From positions 1,240,001 to 1,304,000 of the forward strand of contig CP137328.1 of the NCBI GenBank assembly GCA_033182465.1: 64,000 bases of DNA, given 5' to 3'. Every line of letters begins with the position of its first letter. The stretch's first letter is position 1. The notes under the pieces were generated by a model, which saw only the letters and a list, made by a program, of their open reading frames with translations, was not told the DNA's origin and ran no database searches. Positions 11,677 through 23,054 of the stretch are shown piece after piece. The stretch is from Sanghuangporus weigelae. Its lineage: Eukaryota > Basidiomycota > Agaricomycetes > Hymenochaetales > Hymenochaetaceae. Position numbers and translations under genes: made by a program.

Positions 11677-12154
11677 TCAAATCCTCTTGGCCGACTCATA
11701 CTTCATGTTTTGCCGCCTCATGAGATTATTTGGTCACTTTTTGGAACTCGTATTTATAGTCTCTTCAACCTTGTCATATAGAGTCGTAGATATCTCCGAC
11801 ATTTGACAACTGAAGGTCAAATTCAGGCGCACACCGAAAGATCGCGTACCTGGTTCGCCAATATTCATTTTGTCCAGTTGTCTAGTCCGCCGACAGGACG
11901 GAATGAACAAGACGAATGTGAGACGAAGATCTGTGAATCGGTGGTTCCAATAGCAGCCATAGTAAGGAAAATGAATTGAGATAACTTTTGGTAACGAATA
12001 AGAAAGCAAATGTCAGACTGAGGGATTCCATGTTTTTCCTCTCCGCACGTCACCTGTAAGGCGATTGTTGAGTACGGACAACTCGAGATTCCATATTCTC
12101 CGCCTCAGCCATATTATCCTGAGGAGTTTTTCATATCTGCAATCCTTGGATCTA
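11677..12154. other. Convergent intergenic; no gene recognised
   Basis: This lies between the 3' end of DUF6534 copy B (plus) and the 3' end of the next minus-strand gene. Short minus-strand frames at 11734-12053 have no family match. It is presumably made of 3' UTRs. Confidence 0.4.
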
Positions 12155-13161
12155 TCAGGTTTCATCTTCATCACTGTCACCATAGTCAGCCAATCCCGTC
12201 AGCTGCGAACTTGACGCCGTCTTCTTCCTGTCTTCCTTTTGCATATCAGCAGCAACGGCCTTGGCCTTTGCTCGTACCCAAGCGCGACTCCAACGACCGC
12301 GCAAAAATGCAAATCGTCTGTCTGCACCGTGATTCGCAAGTATGCGGGCGGTGAGGCGCGTTCGGTCTGGAGATGCCTGCAGGTGTGCGGCAGTGCGTTC
12401 CATAAGCAAGATTTGGGCCGCGTCTGGCTCTTCGTCGCTTCTACCCCAAGGGTCTGCATCCTCGGAGGGGACCGACTCGTCACCTGCAGCGCGGAGAGCG
12501 GCAAGTCGTTCAATCCGCGCCTCCTCAAGCACGCGGCGGCGCTTCGTAAACCGCACGTCAGCAATTTCCGAAGGAGAAAGATAGAATACGTCTTCTGTGT
12601 CTGAAGGCAAATCAGACCAGCCAGATGAGGAGAGCGGAGATCCAGACTCTGGATTTATTGCAGCTTGGGAATCAATGACCTCCGAAAGGCCTGAAAGTAA
12701 AAGCCGCGCGTCAAACCTGTGATAAGAACTATGAGCATGTGGAACATAGAGCAGACAAAGAACGAAGAGAACATTTAGCATACATATTAGAGGCTCAGTC
12801 AGGCCTTGCAACAGACTCGTAATGTCAAGAAATGTGTGCGTGGATGTCACAGATTACGGGTATGTACACACCTATCGACGAGGACGTCACTTTCGCCACG
12901 ATTATCTTCATCTAATTTGATCAAGCCTGAGGCGCGAGTCGTGTCGGAAGCATCGATCCTTGTCAAGTTCGTTGACTGAGCATTAGCATCAGGAGCTTCA
13001 AGTTTAAGCGCAAGGTCTTCTTTGCCAATTATGACGTCTGCCTCATGCACTTCAACATGAAAAGTTTGTGCGAATCCAGCACCTTCCTCGGGATTATGAG
13101 CAGCAAGCCAATGAGGCTCGGGCTGGTCGTCTCCTGTTCTCTTTCGCTTATGAGGATACAT
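12155..13161 (-). CDS. Conserved hypothetical acidic protein, two exons
   Basis: Exon 1 is 13161-12872 (start MYPHKRKRTGDDQPEPHWLA) and exon 2 is 12716-12155, joined by a GT-AG intron of 155 nt that restores the codon at DR/FDAR; the product is 283 residues. Exon 1 begins with a basic KRKR cluster that could be a nuclear localisation signal. It contains GFAQTFHVEVHEADVIIGKE. Exon 2 contains SGWSDLPSDTEDVFYLSPSE, a basic helix FTKRRRVLEEARIERL, DPWGRSDEEPDAAQ, and a conserved-looking ILANHGADRRFAFLRGRW near the C terminus, ending GDSDEDET. I recognise this layout as a conserved basidiomycete protein of unknown function, not a named family. The two acidic patches, the KRKR and the lack of membrane segments suggest a nuclear protein, which is inference. 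An in-frame ATG at 13173 is an alternative start. Confidence 0.72.
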
Positions 13162-13975
13162 GTACACTATCACTGTAGATGAATGGCAAGTCCGCGCGAG
13201 ATCATTGGACAGTCTAACACGTGTAAGTCACGTGCACAAATCGGTCCTTGGCGTTTTCGTTTTCGAATTCGAATTCCATTTCTACTCTACTTCCTGTCAT
13301 GTTGCGGCTTTTTGTCTGCTGAACTCTCATGTCTTCCGCCAATGCTTTCTGCGCCGTATGTTGCTATACCACTCGGCACTTGCGATAACCGGTCTCCTCG
13401 GATACACTCGGACCTTGTTTTTCCTTGCCGAGGTATTTCTTCCAGGTGAAAAAGTCCAGACACAAATATATACGGCTTCGAATTTAATCAAACGTCGTGC
13501 AACACGAGTAAAACTCTTTAGGGCTCTTTACCTCCTGAGAAAATCAAAAGGATTACAACATCTGATCATGAATCTAGACTGCTGGTGAACGTTTCAAGTG
13601 TGCTTTCTTTACCATAATAATTCACCGAGAAGACTACTCTGTTACTCTCGGCGCAACCTGGCGGGTCATAGGGCGTCCGAGATTACAATTTGGACCCGAC
13701 ATGTATAGAAAATTTCCTCCTATTTTCCATAGTCACTTGCATTAATCATGCTGTACAGCTCTTCTCTAATTCACTGCCCATCGGAATGGGTCTTGGCGAC
13801 TTATTCCGCGCTGTTCGAGGCCTCACAGATGATTTCATCTCGCTTTTTATGCGGCATCATCGATGTGGTAGCTTTCTCTTCCTGGATGCTCTTTGTGGTC
13901 CTGATCGGCGACGTGACTGTACTAAATCGGAAGGTCTATGAGTGAAAGGATCCAAATAAACGTATACATGGCCTG

Positions 13976-13983
13976 TATAAAAG
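13976..13983 (+). promoter_or_regulatory. TATA box of hydrophobin gene 1
   Basis: TATAAAAG lies about 100 bases before the hydrophobin start codon, a normal distance for a highly expressed fungal gene. It is within the roughly 0.9-kb divergent interval shared with the minus-strand gene that starts at 13161; I see no coding region in that interval. Confidence 0.6.
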
Positions 13984-14085
13984 TGCACCGTCAAATCGTC
14001 TTGTTTTCTTCAGTCGAGCAAGTTCACCCTTTTTGACTACCTCAGAGCATCTCCAAAGCCTTCTGCCTACTACTACTCTACTACA

Positions 14086-14638
14086 ATGAAGTTCACTCGT
14101 GTTGCTGCCGGACTTGCTCTGCCACTCCTTGCGGTTGCCACTGCGATACCCAGGGGTGATGTCAAGACCGTTACGGTCACTGCTCCTGCATCGGGCAGTA
14201 CTGGAATCTCCCAGTGCAACACCGGTCAGCACCTTCTGTTTCGGTTTCTGTACAATGTTTACTGAATCGTGCAATGTATAGGAGAGCTCCAGTGCTGCAA
14301 CAGCGTCCAGTCCTCTAGCTCCGATGGACTTGTCAGCATCTTGCTGGGTCTCTTGGGTGTCGTTCTGGGCGGTGTCGACATCCCGATCGGTGTGACCTGC
14401 TCTCCTATCACTGTCATCGGCTCGGGTAGCGCTGGATGGTAAGTGAAAATTGAACATGTTCATCAGGCCTGTTTGTCTAAATTTATTTATCATGAATAGC
14501 ACTGCTGCTCCCGTATGCTGCGAGAACAACAACTTCAGTACGTTGGTTTGTTACCCTTTCTTCTGACAGCTTTTCTGATCTGAATTTGCAGACGGCCTGA
14601 TTTCTATTGGCTGTACTCCCATTAACATCAATCTCTAA
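14086..14638 (+). CDS. Class I hydrophobin 1
   Basis: This is a secreted, self-assembling surface protein that coats aerial hyphae and fruit bodies. Four exons (14086-14224, 14282-14438, 14500-14537, 14592-14638) give 126 residues. The signal peptide is MKFTRVAAGLALPLLAVATA. All eight cysteines are present in the hydrophobin order: QC, then the QCC pair, VTC, AGC, the VCC pair and IGC. The long spacing between the CC pair and the fourth Cys, with the hydrophobic segment [13 protein letters not shown], is the class I pattern. The fifth Cys codon is split by intron 2. The stop is TAA 14636-14638. A TATA box stands about 100 bases upstream. The gene is a close paralog of the one at 18.8 kb: exon lengths 139/157/38/47 here and 139/154/38/47 there. 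Confidence 0.95.
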
Positions 14639-17600
14639 TCGGGCGACTAGGAAGATAAATCGTCCCACGTTGAGAGGTCTTAGGATTATAGCATACGGAT
14701 TGCCATTGAACAGTGTATTCCTATTCCATGCTTATCATTTTCTGGGTCTCTTTGGGTTTCTTCGATTATTTTGTGTCTATGTGTCGTATGTGATAGAATA
14801 GTCTTGACAAAAATTGGTATTTGAAAACTATTATTCCTTCGCTATGGCAGAACAACTCTTGGCACGCCATCAGATCATTTCGAACCAACAGACTGAGCGG
14901 AACACGCCTGAGCAGTTGAGTCATGATCGCAATTAATATTCGGGAGAAAAACAGTACTAGTGGTTGGTAATGTCACTGAAATCGGATGACAATTTTTTCT
15001 TGTCACTCTTTTCAGGCACCAGTCTAGAAGAATTACTCTTAGAACCGTTTGAACAACGAAGCAGAGTACTAGTAGATGTTCTTGGCTATATGACTAGTAT
15101 AATCCAAGCGCCGTTGAGATCGGTCTGCCGATAGTAGCATTCATGCCACTCACGACGGGCGAAACTCTCCTTGTATTCAATACTTGTCGGACAGACCGAA
15201 GAATCCGTCAGTAAAACTAACGTTCGAGACCCGTCAGGTTTATAAATAAACAAGCACGAGTTTTCGGGTTTTTCGGAAGGAGATATCCGAGGTCCTTGTA
15301 GTCACTCTGAATGGATTAAAAAAACCCGCTGGAAGCCCGCAAAGCTCTACGGAAAATCAAGAAGTTGATGAGTCTGCGAAGTGAAATATTACACGTCGAG
15401 CGAAGTCTCGCGGCCGCTAGCCTACTCCAAAGCACTCGTTTCTCGAAGACTTATGTGGCGCATCATGGTTGCCGAGATGGGGAAGGGAGAATCCGGCATC
15501 CGCTGGGAGTGAGGAAACCGGGACGGATGAGACTGCGAGTTTAGGCGAAAGAAAATGGAAGGAAGACAACAGGTGTAAGTGTGAAGTGTTGGTTACGACA
15601 CGACGCCGGCACGCTAGCCTATCACAGCGTGGACGATCATGAAATGAAATTGAGGTTAGATCAGGAACGATCGATTGTTGGGATTTAACGCGGGCTTTGA
15701 CGTGTAGCCTGTTCAGTAAAAGGTTACCAGGCGTAAAACTTTTCTGTATTGACATAAAGGAGGCAAGAGATTACCATGGCTCAAGCTATCTGGTCGGCCA
15801 GAAGGCCGAATAAGTCATAGTAAGAAGCTGCTCGGCAAGGCAGAGCAAAAAGAGGATTAGTTAGGAGGAAATGTTTACGGTGATCCGCGCGGTCGTTTGT
15901 CTTTTCCGTACGTCTGTTTTGCCGAGGTGAATATCAGACTTCCTTGAATCTCTTCCTGATAGCATTCACTGACCATATGGTGCTGTTGTTTGAAAATGGG
16001 AAATTTACAGCCATGCTGCGAACGCAGGGTAAATTGAGTAAGAGGCAGTCCGACGGGAAGCTGATCACGGCGGGCCCTTCACGCGTGCCTCAGTCTTCGG
16101 CGCCGGGAAAAGACAATGAAGTATTCACCGATCCAACTGAGGTGGGAGACTTACAAGCCCTAGTGCGAAACGCACGGAGAGAGGATCATGTCAGGTAGCA
16201 CAGTCAATTTCTGGCGGAGAAAGAGTAGTCAAAAGATTCTGGATTAGATATCATTCAAAGATACTGATATTAGGCCACGTTCGAGGCACCAGCGTCTTTC
16301 ATGACAAGCGTAAAAGCAGGAGAGCGATTCCAATGGCTGCAGAATTTAGAGAGAGAAGTGGTTATTGGTCGATAAGAAGGCGGATTTCTCATGAAGCAAC
16401 GTGTATCACGTCAATATTGTAATGCGATGCGATGCATGCCATGACGGCGTTCAATCCTGCACCGCTATTCGTCGTGATTTGTGTTTATAGAGGAAAGAGG
16501 AAATAATAGACTTCAAATCCGCGAGGTATGCGTTGCACGAGACGAGTTCCCGCCTGGACTCAGGAGGACACCATGACGCCACTTTTCGGTCATTCCTTGT
16601 AGTCGAAATGACATGGATGGAGAACGACAAGACAAAGTCATTCTGAGGAATCTGGGGTTCCTAAATCTTGATGCGTGCCTTCTGAGGTCCAAGTGTCATT
16701 CCCGTTTTACCTGCAATTTCTTCTAGAGCAACATGGTATAGGAGTAAATGCGCCGCATCTCAATGACTGTCAGATGCAATGGAGCGGACCAGTTTGAAGG
16801 TAGCATAGAGCTTGAACCACACCTATTTGCGCCGGCCCGCATGGTCGACGCATAAATATACATGACTGGTAGTACTTCTCGCATCCAATAGTTTCATAGC
16901 ACATGGTGTTTGCGGAAAGGACGTCAAGAATGTGCCCTCTTCAAATATCTCTTCGCGAAACTGCGGCCTGAACGAGAAGATCGAACTCATGCTACCGCGA
17001 AAAGAGGATTCGAACCAGACTATGCAACGGTTTCGGAAGATACGATATACCCGATGATCGGATGACAAGGAAATCCTCCGCGACTCAAGCACTTCTGTCA
17101 TTGCTCGAAACAAGAATATTCCGGAAAGACTCCTTGCGGTGTTCTGAGACGTAGCTTCATCCTCTGTATAATCTTCTAGGTGCGATGCATTGATAATAAT
17201 AGGACTGTACTGCTGTTCAACGGATGTTTTTGAAGCAGAGCATGCAATGCGACGGGCATTCCCAAGGCACATGGGCAGCATGTTTGACACGAGGTGTTTG
17301 TCCTGATTGAAATTATGCTGTGTCGCGGCAGCAACTTCATGCGAAGCGGGAGAGACTGCGGGCGTAGCATTAGAATAACGCATTTGATATTGAATGCCTG
17401 GGTAACAAAGCATGAGCCGGCTGGCGGCTCATCTAGAAATGAGAGCCAGAGCTAGGGAGGCACTCCACTAGTCGGTAGATGGTGGCAAGAGTAGAATAAT
17501 AGGGGATGATAGAAAGCAAAAGGCAGTGAATATCGGACAAAAAGAAGCTCATCAGTTCCGAGTATTCAAAGAAAACAGATGACCTCAGTGTCCGGCAAGA

Positions 17601-18662
17601 TTTGTTGAAATGGTCGCTATGTTTCCAGCTCCAATGAGTTCTAGTCAGGAAGGCACGGAAAGACGTTAAGCAGTCTAAAAGGAGGGGAGCCTTCCGTGAA
17701 TCCGCGCCAATGTAAACCATGCACTTACTACGTGGCAGGAAGAGCATACGCTCGGTCGTCAGAGGGCTCCGCAAAGATAACCTTGCTACTCGTCTGATAA
17801 GCGCAACAAGAGCGTGGATAGAAGAAAAATTGAGTTCAGGAGCAAAAGCCACCTCTTGGGTTCTCCATCACATGTGAGCCATGTTAATCTCGGTATTTGT
17901 CTCTATTTGCCCCGAAAGAGTGTTTCTCACACCAGTGTGACTTGCAATTTTATGCGGCTTCGCGCTCGTTGTTACTCAGTCAGCGACGGGCCGTTTGTAT
18001 TTGCCTCGGCACTTTCCTGCTGATGATCGTGATCCTTCCCTTCTCTCCGCTTCCAGAATGGTCTATATTGCGTTTTTTACTTCTGTTCCTTGACTATCTT
18101 CCAACACATGTTCGCCCTGGCCGTCATCCTAAGCTTGGACGCCCCACCCGGTCCACTAGCGATTCCAAGTGGATAGAGAGAACAAGTTGGAGGCTATGAT
18201 GTGACTCTGACATCAATAGGCAGTCCGGACTCCGATTAAGGTGAATTTACACTCCGTGGTCGACGGCGTCAGATCAGACTCGTCTCTGTCCATCTTGATG
18301 CAATCGATCGAGCAACAAACAAATCAGCAAAGCGGGTTGTGCGCGTTGAATTCTCAGTTCCACAGCTATGCTATCCTGAGGTCTAGGCTCTAAGGTGTCT
18401 TCAATAGCGGCCTTTGGTGTGCTTCGCTTATTTTCTTGAAACGTTTCTGCACGCCGCCCGAGCCTTGATAACACCGCCGTAAGATCTTCATTTGCAAATT
18501 GATTCTCAGTCGAGACGGAACATCCGAGCGCGTGGGAGGTAAGGGGACATCGATTTTAATGACAATCTGACATGACGCGCTTCTCGGAACAGCACCAGAC
18601 CGGTCTTTCCCAAATCGTCCAATTACTTGTAATATCTTTGTTTGTTGCCACTTCGAGCACAC
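14639..18662. other. 4-kb spacer between the hydrophobins; weak open frames only
   Basis: No gene can be supported. The longest frames are on the minus strand: 17852-17433 (139 codons), followed after a stop by 17413-16823 (196 codons), and 15755-15417 (112 codons). The first two could be bridged by a short intron, but neither shows a known domain, signal peptide or membrane segment, and they may be chance frames or an orphan gene. The bases from about 14640 to 15400 are AT-richer and contain two copies of AGTACTAGT (14953-14961 and 15064-15072). The last few hundred bases form the promoter of hydrophobin 2. Confidence 0.3.
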
Positions 18663-18669
18663 TATAAAA
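18663..18669 (+). promoter_or_regulatory. TATA box of hydrophobin gene 2
   Basis: TATAAAA lies about 130 bases before the start codon and is followed by a CT-rich leader with TTTCATTCTCTC, typical of strongly expressed fungal promoters. Confidence 0.6.
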
Positions 18670-18797
18670 CGAACACGTCTCGACGCGCTTTTCATTCTCT
18701 CTTTTTTTCTGCTTCCTCATCCAGTGCGCGTTCCTTCGTCCCGCACAGATACCTTTCTGTCCTTCCTCGTCCCACCTTAGCAGCAAAATCTACAGCA

Positions 18798-19353
18798 ATG
18801 ATTGCAACCCGTGCCATTCGTGTTTTCCTATTCCTCTTCGGGATCCTTGCTGTCGCCAATGCGCTCATGCTGCCTTCGAAGACTTCAGCAACAACTCCAG
18901 CTCCGACTTCCACCCCTACGGGTCAATGCAACACGGGTGCGTAGTTTGTTTGTGAAAGGCAAAAAAAAAGTTACTTATATTATTGTTCTTGTCCAGGCCC
19001 CGTGCAGTGCTGCAACTCGGTACAACCTGCATCAAGCGGCATCGTGACCACCCTCCTTGGCCTACTCGGAGTCGTTCTTGGTGATCTGAATGTCGACGTT
19101 GGTTTGACATGCTCTCCACTGTCCGTCATTGGCCTCGGTAGCGGTGAATGGTATGTCGTATCTGAAAGACTTTCGGCGAATGCAATCTGATCTGCGGATT
19201 TCCTACAGTAACCAGACTCCTGTCTGCTGTGAGAACAACAGCTTTAGTACGTCTTTAAACGTCTATGCGTGCAGGTCTCTTCTAACGCTCCTTTATTTCT
19301 TCCTAGACGGCCTCATTGCTATCGGCTGTGTGCCCATTAACATCAGCCTTTGA
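18798..19353 (+). CDS. Class I hydrophobin 2
   Basis: Four exons (18798-18936, 18997-19150, 19209-19246, 19307-19353) give 125 residues. The signal peptide is [21 protein letters not shown] Thr/Pro/Ser stretch ([13 protein letters not shown]) precedes the first Cys and could be O-glycosylated. The eight-cysteine pattern is complete: QC, the QCC pair, LTC, GEC (codon split by an intron), the VCC pair and IGC. The segment [14 protein letters not shown] is the hydrophobic strand. The stop TGA is at 19351-19353. Intron positions and phases match hydrophobin 1 exactly, so the two arose by gene duplication. The N-terminal region before the first Cys is the part that differs most, which may alter surface properties (inference). 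Confidence 0.95.
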
Positions 19354-20444
19354 GGGCGACATTCATAGACTTTCTCCCTTCACCGAGCCTCATGTTCAAC
19401 ACAGGGCCATAGGCCTTATCCGCTCTTTTCATTAAAGCACTTTCGGTTCGCTTCCGCTTCTCTTCAACCATTATTCATGCCGTCCTAAATTCGTTCGAGT
19501 CACTTCTAGTTCGCCTGCTCCTTTCTTTGTTTCCCGCATTTATCTTTTGATTTTCTCAGCATCACTTCACTTGCTGTGTCGCAGTACTTAGTGTGTGTAC
19601 TTTCCATTATCTTTCTGTGAAAACGGCAGTACTAGTACTAGTACGTGATGTGATGCCAAGTGTGGTTTAGTATCGATGTTTATGATTGTCCTTGAAGATG
19701 ATTCTTTTCTGTTCGTTTTGCCTACGTTACTAGATGAGTTACGTTCGGACCTTCTAGTGATATATACGTTTCACTTAAATGAAGATGATTTCACTAAGTT
19801 ATCGATATTGCGGCGGTTGTGTGCCGACTGAAGAAGTGGCAGTGGAAGGCGAATAAAGAATCGAGTCAGACTTCGGTAAAGTAAGTTTATGAATTTTTTG
19901 TAATACTGTATTGTGATCTGCGCGCTCGCCTTGAGATCGACGCTTCTTATTAGTTCGGATCAGCAACGATCAGTCGGCAATCTTCGAGCGCTGGCTTCTA
20001 AATTGACAGTGAATCTGTCGTCGTCTCGGGCTCTTTCTCGATGCGATGGTGAGTGTCTGTTCTAGTAAGCACTCATCGGCTCAAGGTCTTCTCTACACTC
20101 CGGGCTTTTTGTCTCTTTCTCTCTGCCCCGAGTGTTATCTTTTCTGAGTCGGACAATCTTGTTCTGAATCGTCAAGTTCTTCAATTTGATCTGGGCAGCG
20201 AATGGACTGTGATGATAGTCGCGCTTTCGAATTGGAATGTGCAGTCCGGAAATAACAGAATGAACTCATGGTGTCAATATGCAGTTGTTTCATTATGTAA
20301 ATATATATACTGTAATATATAATGTTATCCTGCGCCGATCATTTGAGATCGGCGAACGCGCCGATCACTACTACCTCCGCTGGATATCGAATCTTGACGT
20401 CGCACTCCAACAGCGACGGCGAAGAAGGTCGAAAACGAATCATC
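19354..20444. other. Intergenic; no gene recognised
   Basis: This holds the hydrophobin 2 3' flank and the upstream region of the aldehyde dehydrogenase gene. An AGTACTAGTACTAGT repeat lies near 19628-19642. The aldehyde dehydrogenase frame is open upstream of its start to 20322, so a longer first exon is possible. Confidence 0.4.
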
Positions 20445-22563
20445 ATGGCGAGCTCAAGGACACAGACTACGATCGTACCGCACACACAACAACCTCTTAT
20501 AACCCGAACGTACCCAAGTGAGTCTGAACTTGACGCGATTATCAAGACTGCGGCGGATGCGCAGAAGAAATGGGCGAAGATACCCATCTCTAGGCGTGTT
20601 GAAATAGGCTACAAGTTTATTGTGAGCGAAATCGGGGCTGTTTTCAGAGGATAGCATGCTAATGCACCTGTGGTTTTGGCTGAACAGGAGGAGTTCAAGA
20701 AGATGGTACCGGAGTTACCGCTTGAGCTCACGATGCAAATGGGGCGGTGAGTTATGAAACACCATGTCTATGATCTTCGTATACTGCATGTGCAGTTGTT
20801 GATATTGATTCTTCTCAAGGCCCATCTCACAAACACCAGGGGAACTGCGCGGCATGATCGGCCGCGCGGAATATATGCTCTCCATCGCCGAATCATCACT
20901 TTTACCCGTCTCACTTGCCGATACTGACCAACCCGGCTTCAAACGATACATTGAGCGTGTTCCGCTGGGTGTTGTGCATGTGATCACTCCGTGGAATTAT
21001 CCATACCTTGTGACGATCAATAGCGTGCTGCCTGCACTCGTAGCTGGCAATGCCGTGCTATTGAAGCCGTCACCTCAGACACCACTCGTTGCAGAGAGGT
21101 TTCAACGTGCATTTGAGACTGCTGGTGTTCCTAAGGGTGTGATTCAGGCGGTTCATCTCGGCCCGGAAGGAGTAGAGCATGTGGTGAAACACAAGTCGGT
21201 GGACTTTGTGTGCTTTACGGGAAGTGTTATTGGTGGTAAGACTGTGGAGAAGATGGCCGTTGATGCACAGGGCTTCAAAGGTGTTGCATTGGAGGTTTGT
21301 TGAGTTGTCTTTATTCGTGCCTCCTCTTCTCATCGCCATCGGTCTAGCTCGGAGGCAAAGACCCGGCATATGTTCGACCGGATGCCGAACTTGACTATAC
21401 CGTAGCCGAGCTTGTCGATGGTACCTATCCTTCTTTCTCATCTCCATTGGCTTCTGCTGATACACAAGAATCGTCTGTTTAAGGCGCATTCTTCAATTCG
21501 GGACAAAGTTGTTGCGCAATTGAGGTACGGAGGGGTCCTACTAGCTCGCTGTCATTTCATCTGCGGATATGCGCCGCTTCTCATTTCATTCATGTCTGCA
21601 GCGTATATATGTGCATGAATCCATATTCGACAAGTTTGTTGCTGCTTATGTGGAGTTGGTTAAGGTGCCTGCCAAATACTCAGATACTCTCTTCCAGCGC
21701 TGCAGATCTGATTTAATCTTGTTTAGAAATATAAACTCGGAGACCCTACCGACCCGAGTACGACGCTCGGACCTGTGGTCAGCATTGCTAGTGCGGAAAA
21801 AATAAGAAAGCAGGTTGCCGATGCTGGTGAGAATCGACCATGTCACCATGTCGTGCTTCGTAGTAACGAAATCGTTTACATTGCGATAGTTGCGGCCGGT
21901 GCTAAACCTCTCGTTCCGGAGCAACTATTTCCGGCTGCAACATCGTAAGTTCTTCTGATTCGCTCTCCGCGATGCTGTCGATAACAGCGTGCGCATTTCA
22001 GAGGCACTGCGTTTGTCGTGCCACAGGTCTTGATCAATGTCAACCACTGTGAGTCACAGCTCTGTATTGATATCTCAATGAATCGTACTTACGATCATTA
22101 TCAGCAATGGAAATCATGATGGTGTGTACTCTGACTTCTTTTGTCCCGATGTTGCAATACTGGGTTCAATCATACATTAGGAAGAAACGTTCGGTCCTGT
22201 CATCGGTATCCAGTCCGTTTCATCAGACAAAGAGGCTCTGTCACTCATGAACGACTCACCTTACGGACTCACTGCCTCTGTGTGGACCAACGCGAACAGC
22301 GAAGTGTCGATGGCAGCGTTCCTGTATTTTGTCGATGGACTTGAGACTGGGACTGTTTTCTTGAATCGATGTGATTATCTTGATCCTGCTCTAGCGTGGA
22401 CAGGTGTCAAGAACAGTGGGAGAGGCGTGAGCCTCAGTAAATTCGGTCAGTACCTTCCAGGTTCTGAGTACTGACATAATCTGATTTGACTGCTTTTGTT
22501 TATGAAGGATACGACCAGCTTACTAGGGCAAAATCGGTGCATATGAAGTTAAAGACATCATGA
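20445..22563 (+). CDS. NAD(P)-dependent aldehyde dehydrogenase (ALDH superfamily)
   Basis: This enzyme oxidises an aldehyde to its acid. The start is ATG 20445 (MASSRTQTTIVPHTQQP) and the stop is TGA 22561-22563; about ten exons code for a full-length ALDH. Visible motifs in order are the substrate and cofactor region VVHVITPWNYP and NAVLLKPSPQTP, the Rossmann segment VDFVCFTGS, the active-site Glu in VALELGGKDPAYV (split by an intron at about 21297), and the catalytic Cys in FFNSGQSCCAIER. Later motifs are LGDPTDPSTTLGPVVS and EIMMEETFGPVIGI, then GTVFLNRCDYLDPALAWTG. One exon, encoding MEIMM (22105-22121), is only 17 nt. The NRCDYLDPALAWTG stretch is typical of a fungal ALDH group near semialdehyde dehydrogenases, but the substrate cannot be told from sequence. 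No leader peptide is evident, so it is probably cytosolic. An in-frame upstream ATG at 20322 is less likely. Confidence 0.85.
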
Positions 22564-23054
22564 AGGATGTCGATATTACCACGACATTCTATCGCGTACT
22601 CAATACTTAGATGCAATAGCGGGGCTCCTTTACAAAGTCAAAGCGGTATGCAAGACGAGAGCTTAGACCAAATTTCTATGAATTTTATCGAGAGAAGTTT
22701 TCAAGAAGTACTCCATTCGGTCTGGCCATCTGGTCGCAGGCTTGAGTTTGATAGGAGGACGACAATAATAGACGCTCGTTATGCAGGTCAACGGTGTTAA
22801 ATGGTGCTTGAAGTCCACAAAATATGATGGCCTCTCTAGCCCAATGCAATTTAGTATTTTATGTTTATGAATTATGTTGGACCCTAACTCATAAGCGAGC
22901 CAATGACAGAAATGGGAATACGTAAGCGTATAATTGTGAGGGTACTCAAAATGATCGACAAAATGAGAACGTCAGGTCACGCCCAGTGGTGACTCTCAAA
23001 TCCAAGCCGTTTCAGTCAGCACCGTACCTAGGTTTGCTCTCGACCCCCATCATC
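22564..23054. other. Intergenic between ALDH and ZIP genes
   Basis: A short plus-strand frame (22567-22800) has no recognisable features. The rest is AT-rich and probably terminator plus promoter. The transporter frame is open from 22986, so its first exon could begin earlier than called. Confidence 0.4.

Noticed and set aside
12199-12604. 121-codon frames on both strands over exon 2 of the acidic protein gene
   Set aside because: Shadow frames; the acidic frame joins exon 1 at a codon-restoring intron and has coherent conserved phrases.
13936-14532. 198-codon minus-strand frame over hydrophobin 1
   Set aside because: It lies opposite the hydrophobin exons and introns, whose eight-cysteine pattern and splice sites are unambiguous.
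16990-17030. GATTCGAACC word resembling a tRNA B box (minus strand)
   Set aside because: Flanking bases do not form a T stem, and no acceptor, D or anticodon arm can be folded around it.
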